From assembly GCA_030849805.1 (NCBI GenBank), contig JASANZ010002036.1, positions 1 through 37,148 on the forward strand: a DNA stretch of 37,148 nucleotides, read 5' to 3'. Of the stretch, positions 11,001-19,345 are shown in pieces (positions within the stretch are counted from its first letter, which is position 1; every line of letters begins with the position of its first letter). The position numbers and the translations under genes are program-made. The notes beneath the pieces are model-generated. The model had not been told where the DNA came from and did not search any database. It was given only the letters and a program-made list of their open reading frames with translations. Source of the DNA: Sergeia podlipaevii (Eukaryota > Euglenozoa > Kinetoplastea > Trypanosomatida > Trypanosomatidae).

Positions 11001-11718
11001 CGGCGCGACACCCGCTTCAGTGGATGCGCTGTACCAGCTGGGCTCCAAGTTGGCCTCCCTCCACTTCACTGGCACTGACCGCTACCACAGTACTGTAGTG
11101 AGTGTTGTGCTCTTTGGTATTCAGTTTGCCTCTTCGACGGACCCACTCCTCCTGCAAGGCGTGACCCCCTACTGTGGTAAACTACATCAGCAAGATGTTC
11201 TCCGCCTCATCCGCGGCGAGCTGCCCTCTTATGAGCTCTTCACTGCCGCTTCCAATCCGTACGTTCGCGCCTTTATCTCGTCTATTCGTCGTGCTGCAAA
11301 GCTCGATGATGATAGCAACAGCAGCGGCGCCGCCGTCGGTACCGCCGCTAAGCGGTCCCGCGAGTTCACAATTTCGTCTACGCTGGAGGAGGACGGTCTA
11401 CTTGCCGCTATTGCACAAAGCACCCCGCACCAGCAGCAGCAGCAACGTGGTGGCGCCAACTCGCGTATTTCGATGGCGACGCGTGTGGTAACGGATGATG
11501 GCTGGCGCGTGCCTGTAGACTTTGATGGCTTTTCAGCAGGAACTGCCGACTCTACTCCGGTGCCTAGTCAGCAAAGCCAACCAGGAGTGAGTGGACGCAG
11601 TGGCGCGGCAGCACGCAGAAATGTTGTGAACCTGCCATCCACGCAGGAAACAGCTACGCCCTCGACACCCGCGGAACTCGACAACGAGGTATTCATTGCC
11701 ACTCAAGAATTTGAGTAA
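8029..11718 (+). CDS. SCC3: Cohesin subunit SCC3 / STAG-like protein
   Basis: This 1229-residue HEAT-type helical protein should act in the nucleus as the SCC3/STAG subunit of cohesin, which with SMC1, SMC3 and SCC1 holds sister chromatids together. The family is shown by the block SKARSFRHTATVAVLSL (about residues 230-246), matching the STAG motif S.VR.FRHT.T.A...L, then a coiled segment, then HQRLRDIAPEIRLACFQRL...WM and LRYFSMPLSDKRPELRAEAL. Together these form the stromalin conservative domain (about residues 275-365) known to contact DNA and SCC1. The N-terminus (1-95) is basic and disordered with KKKQQQQ; low-complexity patches occur at a poly-Ser tract (encoded near 10491-10512) and a poly-Gln tract (near 11434-11447). 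The length is typical of the family. The C-terminal region beyond about residue 450 is divergent. The start is the first ATG after the predicted splice acceptor. Confidence 0.88.
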   Translation: MPPKRGKTSAKRGAAVVQGEDGEETFNVDGLIESGSAATPSPSTLSRRGGGKKKQQQQTAPARQITRTETEGAAASGTYDAEAEEKRDDYDDAQDSLAATTLQALLDGAAVSSIVDTILNVFRGGDHSTAMCGVLNVLVKASGVAAVELDHNALLEGVDIAPLLEELYARVAEDSAAYLLVNKESRNKRFRLAFPQFCERLVQLAFSGDVLLEVDFLPVLAQWIIAMCESKARSFRHTATVAVLSLVQGLNRLVADLQARLVLIERKKEATKVQQTLNDIAEWRDHLFSQAVHQRLRDIAPEIRLACFQRLKEWMLEFPKEFLANKYLRYFSMPLSDKRPELRAEALDMVLQTLAHVPDAYAQMNLFLKYTADRIVEVSSDVDIRCTELAIRVVAMMVSRESEAAVVEEAQLISSERIDRVLLALFDERPTIRAAAGILLKVFIDSRTFSEESEAEQVKVATELLCLFARTLRESYMEEMPEKYLVDALWSPERPPLILTQYAPLVKAAKSSASLDCVVGLNLIAAILDKVQGKLTLGPLPKDDRRQANKKPSAATQDAISTLREDLSTAAGNVLSSVLERHRDDIMVLRAAANVVAVLDLSVFASQKETALLSALLVELRKATMTTALGPIRAGGITGEEGEEEEENGMSVDGAKTRDVLVRAWYTLAFSEHSIVSEAQGHLQQMLTLTLKQLTGAMDKVNARKTGAEWELLQAWRRFHLISALVPIDEQWGLIRGSLEQHAKARAASTAPEMLSHMLGTAVNSVLWRLNDAAAKRTDDGESSSEENEDIRTHMAELVASLLQTLDAIIVESIGSHDSAASSSSSSSLPPTLRLRCDALVYLADIAALRHHNMPQSEQESFLYHFELTCESLFPRLTAAQEAHKALLFASAPLSTAEPAVLASVAASRRRLASVESLCMRVTSGTARLFLFKRLIDSLAPRVLVWWTQASSKPVADVFKGLFHALRERSGDSFGLERDVLVEGYGQCAKVGATPASVDALYQLGSKLASLHFTGTDRYHSTVVSVVLFGIQFASSTDPLLLQGVTPYCGKLHQQDVLRLIRGELPSYELFTAASNPYVRAFISSIRRAAKLDDDSNSSGAAVGTAAKRSREFTISSTLEEDGLLAAIAQSTPHQQQQQRGGANSRISMATRVVTDDGWRVPVDFDGFSAGTADSTPVPSQQSQPGVSGRSGAAARRNVVNLPSTQETATPSTPAELDNEVFIATQEFE

Positions 11719-13122
11719 TATATTGCGCGTGCTCCATGTGTGTTGCTGAGAGAGGGAGAGAGAGAAAAGAAAAGGAAAAGAAATCTTATTGTGCTATGGC
11801 AAACTTTTTTTTCCCGTGATTCGTGGATGACATCTGCATTTATGTTGTGTGCAAAGTGCTTATACAGACGAGCAGTAACCATAGAACAAAAGCAATCTTG
11901 CTCATAGACAACAAGTAAGATGCAATCTTCAAGACTTGCGGCAGCATAGAATTCTTTTTATAAAAAAAAAGGAAAGAAAAGTTGGGAGGGAGCTAGCGAA
12001 GTTTGGAATATGAGTTACCACATGAAAATGCAGTTTGCTGTTGTTATGACGGTGACGGTGCAGACATTTTTCACTTATCTCAACGTTCTCTTCGCGCCAT
12101 TCCTATTTCTCTATATATTATTACACAGATCAGAATGCCATACATAATTATATCCGTACACAGTTTTTTTTTCTTCTCATTTCAGTATTGTGCATCGTTC
12201 TTGTCGCGTAAATTTAAATATATATATTGTGAATTCGTACGCATTTAGACATGCGTAGTAATTGAACAAAATGTTTGTTCACTTGTCAAATGTTCTTTTT
12301 TTTCTCTTTTTCCTTTTTTTTTTCTTTGCATACTATTGTAGTCCTAGTTAGTACACACCCTAGCTCAAGGTAGCGCCACTCATTCTCAAAGTAGGAGCAT
12401 CTGTTGGTGTTGTTAAGTACTTTCTTCCGGTAAGTACGTATTACAAAATATAATCTCGGGGCTTTCCCCCTCTTTTTATCTTGTAAACACAGTAACTAAC
12501 AAATTATACAGCGTGCGCATCACAACCTCTTTTGCCGCGTCTGTTTAGCTTTCACCTTCTTGCATTAAGAGTCTATCTTGTTTCACACATCATTATTACC
12601 TTTCTTCTTCAGGACACCTCTTCTTCTTTTTTTTCTCTCTCTCTCCTCCACACCCCACACGCGCGTTCTTCTTCAGTTTAGTACATTGCCCTTTTTGTGC
12701 TTGTGTACGGTGTGTGTGGTGCCTAAACAAGAGATTGCCATTTTTTTCCTACTTTCCATTTTTCCCCTTTTTTTTCTATTTTCTCCGTTTAGTAAGGAGA
12801 ACGTTGGGAAACTATTACTAGGCATCATTTCACCAAAACTCTATTTATTTTGCTACTATACATCTCTCTCTGTGTATATATACGTGTATACACGACTAAG
12901 TAAAGTAAAGAAAGCTGTTCAATTTTTTGTTGTGGTATTTGCTCATCATCATTTTTGTTATAGTTCTTATATATTTATCTTCTTATTTGAGATAGATACA
13001 TTTCGCACGTAGAAACTGCAGCAGCTGGGGTGAGTCAGTTTTCAAACTAAGTGGATCATATTAGAGTCGCCGTGAAAGACGAAAGAAGAGAAGGGGGATA
13101 GGACATAATAGTAACAATAGTA
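11719..13122. other. 1.4 kb spacer
   Basis: This interval contains the SCC3-like 3' UTR, which has two CATAGAA heptamers at 11880-11886 and 11945-11951. It is followed by AT-rich sequence and a very long pyrimidine-rich region (about 12590-12790) upstream of the next gene. The open frame at 12578-13012 only translates that pyrimidine tract. Confidence 0.6.
12741..12792 (+). promoter_or_regulatory. Predicted trans-splice acceptor for large WD protein
   Basis: A 50-base pyrimidine-rich stretch ends with TTTAG at 12788-12792, giving a leader of about 330 bases. Alternative AGs follow other tracts upstream (near 12612) and downstream (near 12962), so the assignment is uncertain. Confidence 0.4.
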
Positions 13123-16100
13123 ATGATAACGGAGAAACTCAAAGGGGAAGAAAATCTTGTCATGTCTGTTCCTTCATCATCGCTTGGCCCTAACTCGGGG
13201 GCACATGTCTCTCATTTTGCCACCGATGCTCCATTTTTGGATGATGCCAACACACACAGCCTGTTTACCTTTACTCCTGCATTGAGCACATTATCACCCT
13301 ACAGTGGTGCAATTACACCGTCTCGAGCAGCTAGTTACGTTCCAGCGGGTGGCGGTGGTTATGGTGCTGCGGCATCACCGTTCAATGCGGCTCCTTCTGT
13401 AGTTATAGGCGCCAAAGCATTTTGTAACCCCAATAACTGGGGAAAGGAATTTGCTGCTCTCATCACTGGTGCTGTCAAGAAGAAGGATCAGGCGTGTCTC
13501 ACACATGACGCGCGTAGTAAGCTGAACTCACAGGGCACGCTCCTCCGTATTGCGTGCTGTGTGCGTGTGATACCGCGACTAGATGTCATCAAGCTTGCGT
13601 TACGTCGTGTGGCAGCGCAAAATGCCAAGGATCGTTACACATTGTGGGAAGAGGCAATCACGATAGGAGGAGGAGGAGGTCCGTCGCAGTCGCAGTCTGT
13701 GTTGTCTTCCTCAACAGCTGCAGTAGAAGCCGAAGCCAGAGATGTGTCCTCACGCAAGTTTCCTCGAGCACGCGGGAATGGACGCAGCGGCGGTGGCCGA
13801 AGAGGTTGCGATGGAGAAGAAGATAGCAGCTCACAGATATACATGTCAAATCCTTCTATATGGACGGTCGAGGGGGTTAACGATAGCGAAATTGTGGTGT
13901 GTGATGCCATCAATGGGCGGAAACTGATGCGTATTAGTGACTCCAAGACAAACGCGTCAATCACAACTCTCATGCACGCTCCTTTTCGGGGTCTTATGGA
14001 TAGAAGCCTTAAGGTGCTTTCCGTCTATGAGCCTCAGGATTTACTTCGTATCAAGGAGAAACGCCTCGTCAATACAGACTACGTATGGGTCGGCTTTTCT
14101 GATGGATCAATCCGTCTCTTTCCCTCTGATCCCAATCGCGTGCGTGAAACTGACCGCTCGATTCAAATTTGCAAAGGAGAGCTGGCTGACCTGGTGTTCG
14201 AGCTCCCCAAGTTTCACGCTGGTGCACTGGTGGCCATCACCCGTAGTCCATGCCATCAGGACCGCGAAGGCGCAGACCTTAGCACCGCAGGACGTCTCAG
14301 CAGTGCCATCACATATATGACGGCTGCCTCAAGAGCGAGTGGAACGCACGCGCGCGAGCACCTGTCGCTCATGTGTACGGCCTCCGTGGACTCGAACATT
14401 GTGGTGTGGGATGTGACAAAAATTTATCAAACAATAGAAGCGATGCGAGCGCAAGCAACGGAAACCGCGCGGGCGTCACGGTACAGCGGTGGATCAAGCG
14501 GCATGGGAGGCGGCGGCAATGGCAGCGCTGCCAAAGCGTCTGCCTTTACAAGCGAGGTGATCACACTGGAGGGCCTCAACTCCCCCGCCTTTACAGTCCG
14601 TTCTTCCTGCTCTCTGGTGAAGGTGCGGCCGCTGCTGCGGCTAAAAGGCGGTGTGGCGGGACTGCGAACACTACAGTGGTGCTCCACCTTGGTGACTTCA
14701 GCAGGATATCAAAAGCAACGGCTTGCGAGTGCAGCCACACGAGACCCAACGGAAGCCAGCGCGCCAGCGTTGGTGCGAGAGAGAAGGGAACATCAGGTTA
14801 CCACGCGCTTTGAACGTCGCGAGGAGCACCGGAAGATCTTGCGCTTGAGCGAGCCAAGCATGAAGGAACTGGAGGCCGAGCTGGTGCGGCTTATGCCGCC
14901 CCTTGCCCTGGAGCCAGTGCAGACTCTACGCGTCAACTTGATCGTAGCAGGTGACAGCGTCGGGACGGTGCACATATGGAACTTGGATGAGGAGCTTACC
15001 AAGAAGCCTACGGCGGATCTTCGCAATCCAGGGAGGGCGGGCTCTACTGGAACCACGACTGGGCAGCGCACGCAGCGTCGCTCCGGCGATTCGCCTTCTC
15101 GTGGCGACGGCGCGGATGGGCACTCCCCCATGAGTGTGTACAGCCGCGCAACTTCCCTCAGTACGTATCGTGGGGCTAGTCCCTCTGTGCAGATGGTGGC
15201 TGAGGAACGTCCGAAGCCCCCACCTTGCCTCGACTCCACCGCGCAGAAGGCCACCACCAAGACGCTCGGGAAGAAAAAGAAGAGGACGACTTCTCTGCCG
15301 AGTGGCAGCAGCCGTGCACGACTGGACTCCAAGGCCACTGGACCAGCGGTTAGTGGCAGGGCATCTCCCTGTACTCCAGCGCGGCAACCATCCTCTGCGG
15401 CGTTTTGCACCGATGGTGGTGGTGATGGTGATGCAGAGAGATCCTCGCGAGCACAGACTCCAGAAGCACCGCCGCTTAGTCCTATGCAGATGCTTGTGCT
15501 GGAACGAGCAGGAGGAAGAGGCAAGTCCATAGCGAATGGAGCAACACCGGCTGAGGGTGGCGGCACAGCGGCAAGAGCCCGCACGCCACTGACTCTGGCA
15601 GATGCAAAAGTCTCGACGCGTCGCGTCTTCACCGCTGCTCCCGTTGCACTGCTGCCCCGGGCTCCGTCCACCTCCGCTACCAGTGCGCAGCAAACGAAAA
15701 AATCTTCCGTGACACCAGCACTTAGCAAGGCATCCAAGGGTGTTTCAGGAAAGCAATTGCGGACTCCCAAGAAGGCATCTCCCGCTCGAGGTGGTTTATC
15801 CATCACTCGGTTCTCCACACCAGCGCGTGCGAATAGCTACCTTGAAGACGAAGTAGACTATAACGACGGGGTATCGTCGCAACTCTCTCTGATGAAGACG
15901 TCCACGCGTATGTCAGCATCCCCAGCACGAGAGAAGAGTCAAAGCCCGCAGGTTTCACGGTCGCGCCATGGCGGGAAGAGCCCTTCGCGCGGGGGCTCCA
16001 GGGGCACCACTTCGCAAGGCGGGGCTGCTGCTGCCACGGGTCAGTCATTGGAGAGGCAGGAGCGGCAGGTGACGAATGACTTTCTCAGCCGTGCGTCAAC

Positions 16101-18597
16101 CTGCCGGATTGAGTTCACCGGCGGTGTTGCCGTGCGCGGGATGGCGGTAGACGTGCCTCCTGTTGTACGTACGACGCTGCGTCGCCTACCAGACCCCCCA
16201 GAACGTGCCATCTCGCTCCTGGAGGAGCCCACGCCAGAAGAGGTGGAGCGTCGCCAGCTGGAGAATCAGTTTGACGATCTCACCGAGGAGCGCGCGCTCT
16301 ATTTTGTCTTCCAGCAACTGCAGCTGTACGTTTCCGTCGAGGGCACGGTGCTGAACCTGCGGTGCAGCCCACAGTGGCAACTTCAGGACAGGGACGGCCG
16401 CGATCTGTTCCGCAACCGACCCGCCCCTTGCGATGAAGTGGATGAACTAATGGAACTGCACTCCGACAATGCGATGAGCGTGGCAGGGCACGTCGAGTTT
16501 CCCGCCTTCACGATTCACCTCCGCAAGCTTATCCTAGACGCGCACTCGCAGCCCGTCACTCAACTCTTTCTCGATCATCCTCGCGGCCACATTTGGATTG
16601 CCCGCAACGACGGCCTTATGACGGTGTTCTCCACGCAGTCAAAGCAGGTGGTGTGCCGTGTGCCTCATCCTTGCGCAGACGCCTGCCTCGGCGCACCAAA
16701 GCGGTTGGAGTGGCGTAAGCAACAGAATGAGTATCTTCGCAGCGTCGCCAACTCCAGTGCGCTGAAGCTCGAGTGGCACACGGAGACCAAGGGGTATCCT
16801 GCAGGGCACTTCACAATGTTGGTCCCCTTTTGCAAGCGCACACAGGTGACGGTAGTGGCGGAAGTCGAGACACAAATGCAATTGAAAACCGCCGCCGCGG
16901 ATGAGTTGAAGAACAAGGAAAACGTGGTCGATTATTCGGTATGGCTGGAGCCCAATCCCTTTGGGTTCAACAATCCACACATGATCGCCACTCAGAAGCT
17001 GGATGGACGCTCGTACCTCAGCGACACTGCGCGCGCTCGCGAGAGGCAGCTTTCTGTGCTTCTTGGAGACATGCTCTACTATCGTAACTACGCCGATGCG
17101 GTTCGTCGTGCCCAGCGCCGGCAGTACGAGCGCTACGGCAAGCACATTGGCAGGAGTGTGCACTACGTCATCAAGGAGATTGGTGAATATGCCCAGATAC
17201 CTATGCTGCGTCATGCTTATGAGAAGTGGCGCACACACGCCAAGCACTTTCGATCTGAGCACGTCCTTCGGCGTCTACGCACTGCTCGATTGCAGCATGC
17301 TGCACAGGCAGCCGTAGCGTGTGAACGGGTAGTGAGGCAGAATCTGCTCGCAAGGTACTACGTTAAGTGGCTGCGTAGCTGCGCAGAGCGTGCAGCGGCG
17401 AGGCAGAACGAGAAGCTACGAGTGATGCTTACTGGCCACTTCCTGCCAGCTGCAGCTCGAGAAAATCTGACCGCGCGCCCCACGGGGGCAATGCTTGAGC
17501 ATCTTGCGAAGAGCTACCGCCTTGGGTCCTACTACTGTCAGTGGAGGGATGTTTGTGAGGCCAGAAAAGTCAAGAAGCAGCAGAACGAGGTAGAGGTGAA
17601 GGGTGGAGAAAGGAGGGGTGTTGCCGCCTTTGCCACCCCCAGTGTGGCTAATAGCTTTGTCAGTGACTTGGGAGGCACTGACAGCGAGTTCGACGGCAGC
17701 ATGGTGCTTGCTGCGACGCAAGTACCTGCGAAGCAAGCTGCCACTGCACTTTTCAAGCCCATTGACGATACAAGCGTCATCACCAGGAACGCAGAGGTGA
17801 ATGACGAGGACGGAAGCAAGCACAACAGCAACAACAACATCAACAACGGCGACGGCGGCGATGCGGATGAGGAAGCAAAGGGCAATAACACTACTGCTAT
17901 TAAGCACCCATATCACTACGCCAGGCGTCGTGCCAAGCAAGCGGCGGAGAGCACTGCCGCCGGAGTTGGAGGGCTAACTGGGGACGGAGAGACTCAGCAG
18001 CAGGTGGTCACAACACCGGCGTATACGGCAGACTTCCTCGAAATCATTAGATTGCTTGACACTACACGTCCAGCTATTGTGCGCTTTAAGGATCTGGACA
18101 GTTATGGCGATAGCGTGATTGATGAATCGTGGATATCAATTGTTGAAAGTGCAGAGGCGGGGGCGGATGTAGACAACGCTGAGGGCAAGCGCTTCAGCGT
18201 GTTCCGCTACGGCCTTCTTCCTCTCTTGCAAGGTCTTCTCTCTACTGCCGATGACGTCTTGCCTAACCTAAACGATGACACAGTCGCCGATGAGGTCCTC
18301 TCGATGTTAGGCGGCATTGAGCTCTGCCTTGACTACATTGCGGCAGATGCAGAGTTACTTGTGCTAGAAGACATGGTCGAGGCGGGGGTGCCAGTAAACC
18401 CACTTTTCCAAGTCACCCGCGATTCAGCGCTTCAGCAAGTAGTGGAGTGGTACATGGATCAGGCTCTGCTCGATCCTGAGTGCACTGAGGCTATGGAAGA
18501 AATTGCGAGGGAGAAGGAAAACCTTGAAGCGTTTGTGCATTTTGTCACAGATGAACGGACCGCACGACGTCGCTCTAAGTCTAACGCTATCCGATGA
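13123..18597 (+). CDS. Giant WD-blade protein with Sfi1-like W repeats
   Basis: This is a 1824-residue protein of unknown function, probably cytoskeletal. WD-type blades are visible near residue 320 (WVGFSDGSIRLFPSD), 416 (CTASVDSNIVVWDVTKIY), 607 (VAGDSVGTVHIWNLDEEL) and 1148 (HIWIARNDGLMTVFSTQ). Between the third and fourth lies a long disordered Ser/Pro/Thr-rich insertion (about 630-970) with many SP and TP sites, suitable for phosphorylation. After the propeller region, a helical part carries three spaced aromatic-W motifs: AYEKWRTHAKHF (about 1365), YYVKWLRSCAE (about 1410) and YYCQWRDVCEA (about 1468), resembling the Sfi1/centrin-binding consensus. An Asn/Asp-rich acidic linker follows (about 1560-1590), then a helical C-terminus. 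The first ATG is at 13123; a second at 13162 (residue 14) is possible. I know no named homologue outside kinetoplastids. Basal body or flagellar roles are inference from the W motifs only. Confidence 0.9.
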   Translation: MITEKLKGEENLVMSVPSSSLGPNSGAHVSHFATDAPFLDDANTHSLFTFTPALSTLSPYSGAITPSRAASYVPAGGGGYGAAASPFNAAPSVVIGAKAFCNPNNWGKEFAALITGAVKKKDQACLTHDARSKLNSQGTLLRIACCVRVIPRLDVIKLALRRVAAQNAKDRYTLWEEAITIGGGGGPSQSQSVLSSSTAAVEAEARDVSSRKFPRARGNGRSGGGRRGCDGEEDSSSQIYMSNPSIWTVEGVNDSEIVVCDAINGRKLMRISDSKTNASITTLMHAPFRGLMDRSLKVLSVYEPQDLLRIKEKRLVNTDYVWVGFSDGSIRLFPSDPNRVRETDRSIQICKGELADLVFELPKFHAGALVAITRSPCHQDREGADLSTAGRLSSAITYMTAASRASGTHAREHLSLMCTASVDSNIVVWDVTKIYQTIEAMRAQATETARASRYSGGSSGMGGGGNGSAAKASAFTSEVITLEGLNSPAFTVRSSCSLVKVRPLLRLKGGVAGLRTLQWCSTLVTSAGYQKQRLASAATRDPTEASAPALVRERREHQVTTRFERREEHRKILRLSEPSMKELEAELVRLMPPLALEPVQTLRVNLIVAGDSVGTVHIWNLDEELTKKPTADLRNPGRAGSTGTTTGQRTQRRSGDSPSRGDGADGHSPMSVYSRATSLSTYRGASPSVQMVAEERPKPPPCLDSTAQKATTKTLGKKKKRTTSLPSGSSRARLDSKATGPAVSGRASPCTPARQPSSAAFCTDGGGDGDAERSSRAQTPEAPPLSPMQMLVLERAGGRGKSIANGATPAEGGGTAARARTPLTLADAKVSTRRVFTAAPVALLPRAPSTSATSAQQTKKSSVTPALSKASKGVSGKQLRTPKKASPARGGLSITRFSTPARANSYLEDEVDYNDGVSSQLSLMKTSTRMSASPAREKSQSPQVSRSRHGGKSPSRGGSRGTTSQGGAAAATGQSLERQERQVTNDFLSRASTCRIEFTGGVAVRGMAVDVPPVVRTTLRRLPDPPERAISLLEEPTPEEVERRQLENQFDDLTEERALYFVFQQLQLYVSVEGTVLNLRCSPQWQLQDRDGRDLFRNRPAPCDEVDELMELHSDNAMSVAGHVEFPAFTIHLRKLILDAHSQPVTQLFLDHPRGHIWIARNDGLMTVFSTQSKQVVCRVPHPCADACLGAPKRLEWRKQQNEYLRSVANSSALKLEWHTETKGYPAGHFTMLVPFCKRTQVTVVAEVETQMQLKTAAADELKNKENVVDYSVWLEPNPFGFNNPHMIATQKLDGRSYLSDTARARERQLSVLLGDMLYYRNYADAVRRAQRRQYERYGKHIGRSVHYVIKEIGEYAQIPMLRHAYEKWRTHAKHFRSEHVLRRLRTARLQHAAQAAVACERVVRQNLLARYYVKWLRSCAERAAARQNEKLRVMLTGHFLPAAARENLTARPTGAMLEHLAKSYRLGSYYCQWRDVCEARKVKKQQNEVEVKGGERRGVAAFATPSVANSFVSDLGGTDSEFDGSMVLAATQVPAKQAATALFKPIDDTSVITRNAEVNDEDGSKHNSNNNINNGDGGDADEEAKGNNTTAIKHPYHYARRRAKQAAESTAAGVGGLTGDGETQQQVVTTPAYTADFLEIIRLLDTTRPAIVRFKDLDSYGDSVIDESWISIVESAEAGADVDNAEGKRFSVFRYGLLPLLQGLLSTADDVLPNLNDDTVADEVLSMLGGIELCLDYIAADAELLVLEDMVEAGVPVNPLFQVTRDSALQQVVEWYMDQALLDPECTEAMEEIAREKENLEAFVHFVTDERTARRRSKSNAIR

Positions 18598-19345
18598 TCT
18601 CTTGGATTGTGCTGAGGTTGATAAATAGAGAGATGAAGGGGGGGGGGAAATACAGCCTGTGTGCCTGACAGCAAATAGGAGGGAGGGAAAGGGACTCTTT
18701 TTTTTTGCCTTCATGTGAATGACGTGAGCACATTGATTTTGCTGAGATGGTCAATATGCTATATATATGTAGATTGGGTCTCTTCCTTTTTCCCTTTTCT
18801 TTCAAGCTTACTGCTTTTTGTAGTTAGGATTTCACTCAAAAGAATGAGACGCACGAAAACAAAAGTTGCATACACACGCTACTATTTTTTTTTTTGCTTT
18901 TTATGCTCTGCCCATAACATCAGCCTACGAAGGATACAACTTTCTCGCTGCCTTTACTCTCACTGTCACTCTCTTTCTCTCTCTCTCTCGCTCTCGCTTT
19001 CTTTTTTTTTCTGCTTATTGTCCAATAATAATTATCTATTTGCTTTATTATGCTATGCGTTTAGGAGTAGAGAGAACCTCTGATCATCTTTGTTTTCAGC
19101 CCAGAAAATAGGCAGAGGGGTGAAGACGAGGATAATAGAAAGGCGGTAACAAATATAAAGAAAGAATATCGCAGAGGAACATTCTAGTAGATACAAAGAT
19201 TTTTCTTGCTTTTTTGCGTTTCTTGTTTGCTTTTTTCTTTTGCTGTCGTTACTCCATTTGGCTGTACCACAAGCCTTGATAGTTATCAAAAGGAGGGAAG
19301 AGGGGAGGAAAAAAAATCATTTTAAAGAAAATTGCTGGCGTGGTC
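18598..19345. other. 0.75 kb spacer
   Basis: This interval contains a G10 run near 18639-18648 and CT-rich tracts at 18957-19020 and 19201-19257. No coding frame is supported; the 18715-19083 frame reads through the pyrimidine tract. Confidence 0.6.
19201..19273 (+). promoter_or_regulatory. Predicted trans-splice acceptor for CEP57-like gene
   Basis: A T-rich pyrimidine tract (19201-19257) is followed by the first AG at 19272-19273, leaving a 72-base leader before the ATG at 19346. An alternative acceptor follows the tract at 18957-19020. Confidence 0.5.

Noticed and set aside
12578..13012. 144-residue Phe/Leu/Ser-rich open frame
   Set aside because: It translates the long pyrimidine tract upstream of the large gene; the apparent membrane segments come from T-rich codons.
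14793..15818. 341-residue antisense open frame
   Set aside because: It lies entirely inside the disordered, GC-rich part of the large + strand gene, has Ser/Arg/Val low complexity and no domain. No minus-strand gene is otherwise seen.
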